64,000 nt of DNA from Fragum whitleyi (lineage: Eukaryota > Mollusca > Bivalvia > Cardiida > Cardiidae): assembly GCA_948146395.1 (NCBI GenBank), contig OX411559.1:3644501-3708500 (forward strand). The letters are read 5' to 3'. The position numbers and the translations under genes were made by a program. Below the pieces are notes generated by a model. The model saw only the letters and a program-made list of their open reading frames with translations, was not told where the DNA came from and did not search any database. Every line of letters starts with the position of its first letter. Position 1 is the stretch's first letter. Positions 39,501-51,500 of this stretch are shown in pieces.

Positions 39501-42500
39501 ATGAAGATTGGGCCATATTTTTGGCCTCTAGAGTGTAAACACTAAGATTGTTGACGCCGGACGCAGGATGAGACCAAGCACTACACACGACAGACATTCA
39601 ATGATCACAAAAGCTCACCTTGTGCATGATGTGCTAAGGTGAGCTAAAAAGGCAAATACAAATAAATACAAATACAACTTCATTTGTATAGCGCAAAAAG
39701 TATAAATATTCAATTGCGCTTCACAGAGTCTGTGAGATATGTACATTAACATCAACACTGTGCAATCAAGTAGGATTATTTCAGTCACTATAAAATTGTC
39801 TAAATAGATGAGTCTTGAGTTGAGATCTGAATTTTGTCTCTGTTTCAATAGATCTCAAGTGGTTTGGAAGCTTATTCCACCATTTTGGGCCTACCACTGC
39901 CAATGATCTGTCTGCAATCTTGGTTTTAAAGCGTGGTACCACAAACGTTACACAAGAATCACCAGCTGATCTCAAGCGATATTTGCTTTGAGTTTGTGTG
40001 AAAAGGGCACTAAGATACGCTGGCGCAGTCCCATGTACAACCCGGAAGACGGTGAGAAGCACTTTGAACATGATTCTCGCACGTACAGGCAGCCAGTGGA
40101 GAGATTTCAAAATCATATAACTAGGCTGTTCATATGTAGCATTTGTTACTAGTCTGGCAGCCTGATTTTGAACTCTTTGCAATCTGTTTATCTGATACGC
40201 AGGAATGTCGGCAAAGAGTCCATTACAAAAGTCTAGATGCGAGTGAATAAGTCCATGAACTAGAGTTTCTGCAGATTTCTGTGTAATATGCTTACGAATA
40301 CATTTTAGGTTTCTTAGCTGAATTTGCGTTAATTGACACTTTTTACGAATATGCGAGTCAAAGTTCAGTGTACTAGTCATGTGAACACCAAGGTCACGTA
40401 CTTGTTCAGCACAGTTCACTTCACAGCCACCTACTGTAATACTGGTGATATTTAACTTATCTAATTGTTGTCTCGTCCCATATGCGATAATTTCAGTTTT
40501 AGAGTTATTCATTTTTAATTTGAATTTCGTCATCCAAGAAATGACACTATCAAGACAGTTGTGTAATTGATCACGAACCCAAGATTCACTCTGATTATTG
40601 CCAGCTTGTATTTTAAAAGCAATTTTGTGGTCATCTGCATATCCATAGAGGTCTGCGGGATAGTTCTGGACAACTTTGTTTAAGGCAGCAATGTACATTG
40701 TGAAAATTACCGGTCCCGCACAGGAGCCTTGGGGAACCCCATACTTCAATGGTGTTGGGTCAGATGTTGTGTGTTCAATTTGCACCCTCATTGTTCGATC
40801 TGTCAAGTAAGAATGAATCCATTTAAGAGGAGTGCCTATGATACCGAATTCTGAACGCATGAGCTGAAGGACAATGGGAATGTCAATAGTGTCAAATGCT
40901 GCACTTAGGTCAATCATCACAACAATTGTCACTAGGTTCGAATCAACTGCTTTAAGTATATCACTATACATTTTCAACATGGCTGTTTCCACACCATGAT
41001 ATTTCCTATAAGCACTTTGGTATGATGGCAGTAGATTATTACTTTCAACAAATTGAGTTATTTGAGATAAAGCAGCTTTCTCCAAAATCTTCGAAAGAAA
41101 TGACAGATTTGATACAGGTCTATAATTTGGAAGTTCTAAGGAAAGGCCTTTTTTCTTCAACAGTGGTTTGACTAAAGCTGTTTTCCATTCTGATGGGAAT
41201 ACACCTGATGTTAGTGATCTATTCACAATATCAGTTATCACAGGGGCAAAGCTAGACAAGTTTTCCTTCAGTTTTGATGTAGGAATGTGATCCAGATCAC
41301 ATGTTGTTGCCTTAGAATCACTAATCAATTTAAGAATGTCATTTTCAGTCACTTGTTCAAATTCATGGAAAGGATTAGATGTGGGTGTGGTTACGGTATC
41401 ACATTCTGGTATGTCAGGGTGAATATTGTCTAAGGTGTCACGCAACTTGGTGATCTTATTGTCAAAATAGTACAGAAATTCATTTGCTAATTTCTCATCA
41501 CTAGAATGGGGTGGTAATGGGCAGATGTCATAAAGAAGATAATTTCTACATAAAACCAAGTTTCATAAATTCTGGGCCATTTTTGTGGCCAATAGAGTTA
41601 TTTAAACATTTTGACCAAGTTTCATGAAGATTGGACCATATAATTTGTGGAGCTCTCACAAGAAAATTGTCATTAAGGCCCCTTTTCCCATGATATGGAA
41701 CAGATCCTTCCCATTTTCAACGGTTCATCCTCCTGACCTGACAAACATGCTAAACAAGTTTTATGAAGATTGGGCCATATTTGTTGCCACTGTTAACAAG
41801 AAAATTGTCATTAAGGCCCCTTTTCTCATGATAAAGCACAAATCCTTTCCATTTTCCATAGTATTCATACTTGTGACCTGGCAAACATTCTGACCAAGTT
41901 TCATGAAGATTGGCCATATTTGTGGCCTTTAGAGCGTAAACAAGAAAATTGTCATTAAGGCCCCTTTTCCCGTGATATGGCACGGATCCTTCCTATTTTC
42001 GATCTAGTTCATCCTTATGACCTATCAATCCTTCTGACAAAGTTTCATGACAATTGGAACATATTTGTGGCTTCTTAAGTGTAAACAAGAAAGGCCCATT
42101 TTCCCTTGATATGGCATGGATCCTTTCCATTTTAGCAATTTTTACAAGGGACAACCCAAAGAATATTTCTGCCAAGTTTGGTTGATTTTGGCTCATAAGT
42201 TTAGGAGAAGATGTTGTTTAAAGAAATTGTTGACGCCGTGACAGACAGACGGACTGACAGACGCCGGACATTGATAGATCACAATAGCTCCCTTTAGCAC
42301 TTCGTGCTTAGGTGAGCTAAAAACATTCAAATGTGTTTTGATGCAGCTTAGGTCTTATTATAGTTTAGGAAAAACTTTTTTTGCTATGACAAAATAATAG
42401 TCCAATCAAAGAGTTGTTGCATAAATTAAGACACTAATAATAGATCTAATTGCTACTAGTCAAACATATTAAATAACCTGGTTTTTGAATGATTTGTAAT

Positions 42501-45500
42501 ATCTTACCTTTTTAGGGACTTCTACTGCAGATGTCTTGCCCATGGCATGCATAGATTGTTTAGCATGGTAAAATAATGATCTCAGGTCACTAAATCTAAA
42601 AGATATCCCTCTCATTATGCTTTGTGCCGTATCACCTAAAATGAAAACAAAAGACTGCCTCGGTGGCCTAGTGGTAAATGCACTCGACCCGTGACGTGGA
42701 GGTCCGTGGTTTGAGCCCCACTGTCGCCGGGGTGTGTTTATGGGCAGCACACTTAATAGCCAGCCCCAGTTCACCCAGCTGTAAAAATGGGTAGCAGTGG
42801 GTTTAAACCTCTGCCTCTCTCTCGGGGATGTGAAAACATCAGGATCGAGCGCTCGAATGCGATTCTATAAGCTTAAGCTTAAGTCGCAATCGAACTAAAA
42901 TAAATTAGTATAAATTAAAACAAAAGGGCTTTTTTGTATGATAAAACAGTGATCTGAAGTCACTTGATTTAAATGATATTCATCTCATAATGCTATAAAT
43001 ATGATCTCCTTATACATGCTTTTTGCTTTTGTTTGTTTGAATGGGTTTTTACGCCGCTTTCAACAATTTCGCAGTTATATCGCGGCGGTCGGAGCACCTA
43101 ACACCTAACCTTATACATGCACTACTCAGGAACCCTTGGTAATTCTCTGGAATAGACCTCGGAAATAATAAGGGCATAGCCATGAAAGTGCTTCATATCG
43201 CAATTAAGGAACCTCAATTAATATTGTGAAAGATCATATATTCCAAAATGTTGCAGAACTATTACAGGTCCACTACTTTAAAGAATAAAATGTTGAAACA
43301 CAGCATTTCCTTCATAAACAAGAATTTTTTCTCAAGACCATACAAAAGAAGTTTGTTTGTTTGTTTGAATAGCTTTCTACAATCTTTCAGTCATATTGCG
43401 GCAGAAATAAGAAGTATCAGACTCCCCTTAGTATGGAGCCCTGCTATAAATATAAAGGCACTTAAAACAGTTTTGCTCTACAGCTTGAAATAGACAGTCT
43501 TACCTGTCAAAAACATGTCATTGGGATTCTGACAAATCCGTATTAATAGACACAACTCTGCCTGTGTAAAGTCCTGTGTTTCATCCACATAGATTTGGTG
43601 GATGACCCAGGGTCGTTCATCTAGCTGCTTTAATCGACCGTAAATGTTGTGTACAAGATCTGTCTCGTCGAACAGCTGGTGTTGTTTCTTGAAATGCTCG
43701 TAGCGTTTGAAGAAGTGATGTATTGGTTCTCTTTCTGCAGAGAAGTTTGGTGCCCGTTTCTTGCCCAATTTTAGATAGTCATCTTTTGTCAAGTAACCAC
43801 ATGGTTTGGATAAGGCCTCGAAAGATCCCTGAGTCAACAGAAAATATTACAAGAAAATGAAAAATACGAATTTCTTTAAATGCTTTGTAATGCATTGAAA
43901 TTTCTCGTCGAAGTTTGGAACCTGGGGCCCGTTTTACTAAACTTCTTGCGAAAAAATTGATCGTAAGTCAAAATCACAAATCGTATCTGGTGTTTTTAGT
44001 CATTGCTAGATTCTGTTTTGCAATATCTCATTAGAATCGTCTGATGGAGACGGTTCTAATGACATAATGCAAGGCAGAATTCCACGTTTAGTTACTACTG
44101 TAGTAGCAACTTTAATTTTTCGACTTACGCAAAAAAAGGTCAAAGGTGTTTAGTAAAACAGGCCCCTGATTTGTGAAGTCAGACTTGCTTCAGCAAGACC
44201 CTTTCGACTGTCTTAACCCTTTCCTGTTTTACAGAATTTTGGACCTGTCCAAATTCAAAGGTTTTGCAGACGAAAATTTAAAGTGGATTTAATTTGAAAA
44301 ATAACCATTCAGTAGGGTAGAAAATAATGTGGATAAAGAAGAAATTGCTTGTCAGAAGCAATTTCTTCTTTTTTCACAATGTTTTCTCAATCATAAAATC
44401 ACAGGCACGTAAAAAGCAGGGATTAAACAGTAAAGGGTTAATCGACATCACCATTCCAAATTGTTGAACTAAAATCAATAATTCTATTTAAATTCAGCAA
44501 AAAGATGCCTGAACTTCACTTCTCGACTTACTTTACATGTGTATAGATATTTTTGTCGTAAAAAAAAGCATGTTTCAATGTCAAAGAACTTTTTATGAAG
44601 AGTATATTTACCTTAATGAATGACATGATTTCTGTCCACACTAGGGAAGGGTGATAACTCAACTTCTTTTTTATTTTTGGCCACACATCATCTACAAACA
44701 CTTGGTAGGTTATCTCCCTTCTTGGATCAACCTTGAAAAAGGTAAATTTGTTAGATAAGCAGTCAATTCTTTGATTATCATCATGCAATCTATGATAAAG
44801 AATTGCATAATTCTAGAGTTATGTGAATTTATCATTTGAACAAGAGCTGTCACTGTAAGATGACAATGCCCCCGACACCGCTTTGATTTTAAATTATGGC
44901 CAATCTATGTTGAAGGTCAAGGTCATCCAGGGGTCAAGGTCACCAAAGTATGTGCCTACAGAAAGGTAATGTACCAAGGAATGTTGTGGTAAAGTATGAT
45001 GCGAATATGTTAAGTAATAAGGAAGTTATGGCCAATGTTAAAGTTTTTGGACGGAATGACGGACGGACGGACGGACGGACAGACGGACAGACGGACGGAT
45101 GGACAAGTCAAATGTATGATGCCTCCCTATCGGGGGCATAAAAAGTGATATACACTTTATACTAATTTCTTTTTGTTCAATTTTGACGGAAGCTTAAATT
45201 TGTCTAAATGTTTTCAAGTCCATTAGACTGATTGTTCCCATTTCTGCAAATATGTTGACTGAGGCTGGCTTTTTAGGAAGTTGATATGCCCTTGTATTGT
45301 AAGAAATATAAAATTAACTAATTTAAGGAGGTTCTATGCACAATAAGCTGAAATATCACTATTAAGGTAGTGGAATAATCCATGTGGTAATAGAATAATT
45401 ACTTTAATGGCTTCTTCAAATGAGAGGGTTGTTAAGAATCTTGCAACATTTTTGTTCTATTCCTTTAAGATTCGCTCTGAATTTTTAAGTAGTCAAACAG

Positions 45501-48500
45501 ACTAAAATAAATCAGTAAAATAAAAAAAAAGGAGATTAATCATTTTTGTATTGAAATTTTTTTGTTAATATCAAATTGCATATTTTGAAGCCAAGACACT
45601 TATTTCATTTCAACCTACATAGTTTTGGGTATACATTTAACAAACAACTGATAATTCTAGTGATGAGTTAAGTTGCTACTTGTGTAGCAATGTGTTCCCT
45701 GTCTTACCATGTATCATTATATTGTTGCATTGCTGTATTGTTGTACTTTGACATGTGTATGGGCTGGTGGCCTATATTTCACAATAAATTGTTGAAGTTG
45801 AAAGAACCATAATAGTAACACAACATTTCGGATTGCATGAACTTTCACAATGTGTACCAAGGTTTCAAAATGAAAATCATTAGGAAACCTTGGTTAACAC
45901 TGTTAAAAGTTCATTTCTCCTGAAACATTCTGGAACTATTACAGGTCCACTACCTTAAACCAGCATCTAATGGGTGCAAATACAATATGACCTAATGTGT
46001 GACATCAATAAATTCGACTTACAACCATCAAAATGGAACAATTTATACATCCATGCTCTATTGAAATATTTATGGTCAGATCAAGATTCAAACACAGTTA
46101 CATCTCACAGACACTAGCACTAGACCAAAGCATTCGATGAGTTTGTTAACTCTGTCTGGAAATCTTTTAACCTGTCATGCTAAACAAATACCTTGGTAAA
46201 ATTGCATTGAAATCAAAGTGAAGAAAGCACTTAATGCACTTGTAATGAGTTTTTTTTTATTTCAAAAAATAGAATTCATACAAACTTTTCTGGTTTATAA
46301 AGGAATATGAGGTGCTGTGGACTAAAATCAGACTGCATATGTGTGCAGGCTGATCTTTGGCTGTACCTTCTGCAAAAACAGGAATATTCTGGGTTCAGCA
46401 ATACAAGGGTTAAGAATAAAGCATAAATGGTTACATCTACAATTTATTAAATACCAAATTCATAAATATTATCCAGATTTTGTGATGAAGTCAACCAATA
46501 AGTCACATTCCAACATACCTTTCTTTTGGTAGTTGTTGTTGTTCCATCCATATCTAGGTCGTCTGGTTCCTGTTCCTCCAGTTGCTGGTACCCGTCCTCC
46601 TCATCTTCATCATCCGAGTCCTCCTCTAGAAGAGACAGGACACTCAGGGGACCGTCATCTGTCCATCCAGCTATATCGGCCTATAAATAGAGGATATTGA
46701 ATAAGTGGTCATTGAATACCGAATTTATTAAACGGGTCATCTATAAACAGATAAAAACAAGGCTGTGCCGAGTTTTTATCTGTTCATAGATGACGAGTTT
46801 AATAAATTCGGTATTTGATGAGCACAAATTTGATATTCTATTTATAATATGACCCGCATTTTGGTGATAAAACGATAAAATTACCGTATTTATCAATTCA
46901 TGTTATTCCGCGAAACATATAACGCCGTTTGAAAAATGACGTCAGCAGATCCATTATGACGTCATTTTCCTAACAAAAATATAACATGTTCTTCGTTCTT
47001 AGCTCATTTGCATAGTTATTCCACTAGTGTAATAACACTCATGTAATACCAAATATATTCAACGGGTTTATTTCACTCCCGCGACGTAGGTCATATTATA
47101 ATATAAAATATGGAGGCTAAGGGATCATGAGGGTAGTTTAGCAAATTTGGAGGGGGTCAGGGGCTTCAATGCTGTATAGGTGTAAGTTTTTAAGGGACAC
47201 ATATTTTGGATGCCCTCCTTCAGTAGGGACAGGACAGTCACAGGGACCATCATCTGTCCAACATGCTATATCAGCCTGTAGTATATAATATGGAGACTGG
47301 GAGATCATAAGGGTATTTTAATGTTATATAGAATTGGTTTTTAAGGCCCACACTTTTATTGCAAGTCAGAGACTTAAAAATAGGAAGCCAAGAATCTCAA
47401 ACACTATCTGATGTAAGTCCATAGGACCCTTTAGAGATAATTAATTGATTGAATGGAGTTTAACGCCGCTTTCAATATTTTTTTCCGTTATATCGTGGCA
47501 GCTGGAGCACCTAACAATGGTTTCCTAGTATTTCTCTCACCAGTAAAACCACCACATCCTTTCTTAGCCTCCAGCTGCTATCTCACATAGGTCTACGATT
47601 TTCCACCCATTGGTGAGAGACAAATAGTCGGAACAAATGAGTGCCCTTGTCAGGGATCGAACCTGGCCTTTAGAGATCAGCCTCAGAAAGAATGAAGATT
47701 GTTTTAAACAATCTTCAATTCTTTCTTGAAGTTGATCCACAAAGATCCAATTCCTTAAATAGATTAATCAAGAAAGTATTTCAGTACTTGCATAAAAACA
47801 TGAGAACAACAAAATGTGTTTGTGAAACACAAATGCACCCGAAACAGCCATTTTCTTAAACTTTGACCTTGACAGGTGACCTTGACCTTGTCACATGACC
47901 TTGGTATTGGTATCTGTAGATACACACCATCACACCAATTAAAAGCAATGGTCTTGAATAACCTTTAAGTAATTTGCAAAGTTAACCCTTGTCATGCTGA
48001 ATAAATTTTGGCTAAAAATTTTCATCAAAGTTAAAGAGTAAAAAGCACTGAAAGTACCAACTGTAGGTCAATTTTTATTTGAAAATGAAAATCTAATGAC
48101 AATTCTGGTTTGAAAGTGAGAAACAGGTGGTGTAGACTAGCATCAGACTGCACATAGGTGCAGGCTGATGTTTGTCTATAGCTCCTGCCAAAGCAGGAAT
48201 ATTCCCGGTTCAGCAAGACAAGGGTTAAGATTTGTAGACAGACAGAAAACCGGACGGACACCAGCATAACAAAATGCCCCTGATCTTAATGCAAGGAAAA
48301 GTCTCTTTATTAAAGTAAGGACTCTTTAACCTTAAGCAAGGACCTCTATGAGCCTTACTGTGGAGCCCTAGGGACCCATTTTTATTGATTTACAGACTCA
48401 GTTTATTTTCATCTGAGAAAGGGTAAGAGAAAGACTTGATGAAGACACCTACTTTCAAGCTTCCATCCTCCTTTCTATCAAAGAAATATGGCTCGCCAAT

Positions 48501-51500
48501 AGAGGCATCTAACATCAAAAGCAACTGGCGTGACGTCAAAAACAACGGGAAGGCATATTCATCAACTTCCTGTAGTTTGTTTGGAATATCTTCCTCTTCT
48601 CGGTTGACGTGATCTTTCATCAAATCCTCGGCATGACTGAGTTCTCGGAAGTTTTTCTGTACCTCACTACACAGGACGAGATTCTTGGTTATAAATATTT
48701 GATGCATATGGTCATACTGTTGGGTTTTGTGCTCGTCGTTTTTGTCTGTATTCGTTGATTCTTCGCCACAAAGGTCACTGTCTTGCTCCTCCTCTTCTGA
48801 ATGTTCTTCTTCAGCTTCATCTGTGATAATAGATTGATTGATTGAATGGAGATTAACGCTGCTTTCAACACTTTTTCAGTTATATTGCACTGGCTGGAGC
48901 ACCTAACAAACGTTTCCTGATATTTCTCTCACTAGTACAACCACCACATACTTTCCTAGCCTCCAGACGCTATCTCAGGTCTATGGTTATCAACCCATTG
49001 GTGAGATAAAAAATCGGAAATAATGAGTACCGACGTCGGGGAGTTAAGGGTAGATTTCATTAATTTGAGCAACTTTGGTAGAGCTTGACCCAAGGAACAT
49101 CCCTGCCCCCTGCCAAGTTTCATCAAGATTGGTCCATCAGTTTAGGAGAAGATGTTTTAAAAAATTGTGGACGACCCACTACTGATGCTGGAAATTGGAC
49201 GATCACAAAAGCTCACATTTAGCTCTTCGTGCTCAGGTGAGCAAATAAAAAAACTTGCACAAATCCTGTGTTGTTGGTAATCATTGGAATTATCTCATCA
49301 AGACAAATTCAATGATTACCAACAACATAGGGTTTCATTGAGAAACAAAGATTTTAGACTGGCTTTATCCCCTCTATCTGTATCTCTGGACCTATCTTTA
49401 ACCCTTGGTATGTTGATAACATGATATTCCTGTTTTGGCAGGAGGTAAAAACAAAGATCAACCTGTACATAATTATGTGCAGTCTGATCTAAGTCTACAT
49501 CACCTGTTTGTATTGTTTGACCTTATTTTCAAGAGAAATACTTGACAAACAATTTCTACTTTCAGAGCCTTTGGAGCTTTGAATTTAGTGTTTCAGAAGG
49601 GTTAATACTTTCCAGTAGATTCCTTGAGCGGAAAAAAATGTTTAACATCTCTTAAAACAAAATTGCAGTCATGTTATAGTAGCTGAAGCATATAACCAAA
49701 CAGTATTTCTACAACAACATCCTTTTCAAGCCACAAGATAGTAATTCAACTATATAAGGCTTACAATTTTCCACATTCACAACACATAGTGGCAAACAAA
49801 TATTGAAAAGATTTTAACCCCTTCTGCATAAGGGATGAAATGTTCACGAACTGTTTTAGAATTGGTATCTAGTTTTGCATTTGCACATGTGCAAAGTGAA
49901 GAACCATTTTTGAACAACTGCAAATATTTTATGGTAGTGGCCCCATAAAAATTCCACAACAATTTGGAACTCATGATCTTTCACAATATTAAACAAGGTT
50001 TCCTAATGAAATCATTAGGAAACCTCGGTTAACATGGTTAAAGTTCATTACTTCCAAGACCTTGCAAAACTATTACAGGTCCACTACCTTGAGTGTGTTA
50101 TCCTGAATGTGACACAGGATCTTATTATTGAGTCAGGTGCACTATAAACAGAGCTATGGCAGCAGTCTATTTCATTGTACAGAACAAGATGTGTTTGTGA
50201 AACACGAATGCCCCCGGAACAGCATTTTTTTTAAAGTTTGACCTTGACAGATGACCTTGACCTTGTAACATGACCTTGACCTTGTCACATGACCTTGACT
50301 TTGGTGTACAGCTTTGTATGTCAAATACTTTTGGAGAAAAGGCAAAGGTTAAGTTTTCGGACAGACGGACGGACAGACAGACGGATGGACAGACAGACAG
50401 ACGGACATGAGTAAAACAATATGCCCCCGATCTCTCGATACAGGGGCATAAAAATTATCTATTATTTGCCAAAATCAGCAAGTCAGACAGTTACCATTTT
50501 CTTCGTCCTGGTTCCCAGCAGTCAGTTCTGTATGTACAAACTCTACACATCTGGGTATTAACGGGGAATCAGCCTCCTTGGCTTTGTGCCAGTATCTCAA
50601 AAACTGGCTCCATAGGCGGTACAAACAGCAAGTTGTCTTTCCTGTTTATAAATAGAGGATATTTAATGAGTGGACATGGAATACAGAATTTTTTAAACGA
50701 GTCATCTATAAACAAATAAAAACGAGGCAGTGCCAAGTTTTTATCTGTTTTAGATGACGAGTTTAATAAATTCTGTATTTTATGAGCACAAATTTTATAT
50801 TCTATTCATAATATGACCCGATTTTTTGCGAAAAATCTTCAAAATTCTTGAAATTCAACATTTCAATTTTCCATGAAACTTTTAACGCCGTTTAAATCTG
50901 ACGTCACAATATATACATTATGAATTCATTTTTTGCGGTTACAAAATAGTGTTGCTATTCGATCTGAGCTCATTTGCATTGTTATTTCACTAGTGTAATA
51001 TTACCTGTGTACTATCAAAAACATTCAATGGTTTTATTTCACTCCCTCCACATAGGTCATTTGATAGTATAACATATTGATAGGTCAACAGAAAGGAATT
51101 TTTTCATAGGCTCTTACAAATTTTATATATTTGTCTTGATTCATAATCTATCTGCTCTTTCAAGTAAACAGGTGTATTAATTTTGTTTTCTGTTTTTTAT
51201 TTCATTAATTAATTTTGCTCTTATTTTATTCAACATTTAAGAAATTGCCAAAACATAATCATATCCTTCTTTCTTTTTTTCAATTCATTTTATTGGCAAA
51301 GTTTCAGGGTTTCCTTTTCATATGCCACAGACTGCTCAGTTTCCAAGTTTGAGGGACTAGTTAAATTGTTAAAACTATACTCACTGTTTCTTTTCTAAGT
51401 ATTCCTTATGTCCAAATTTTCCACAGATTTGTACAATACTTTGTCACCAAGGTCTGTTTGGGAAGATTTTTTTCATATCTTTGAATTTGACAATTGACCT

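Noticed and set aside
42650..42725. Functional tRNA gene
   Set aside because: A and B boxes are present, but the acceptor stem does not close properly and a SINE body with AT-rich tail follows directly.
42469..42774. 101-residue ORF upstream of w12 as coding
   Set aside because: Only 42508-42635 is exon; the N-terminal part is SINE-2 and intron, fixed by the phase from w11.
44950..45141. 63-residue ORF with GRNDGRTDGRTDGQTDG
   Set aside because: Translation of a GGAC microsatellite inside a Helentron-like element.
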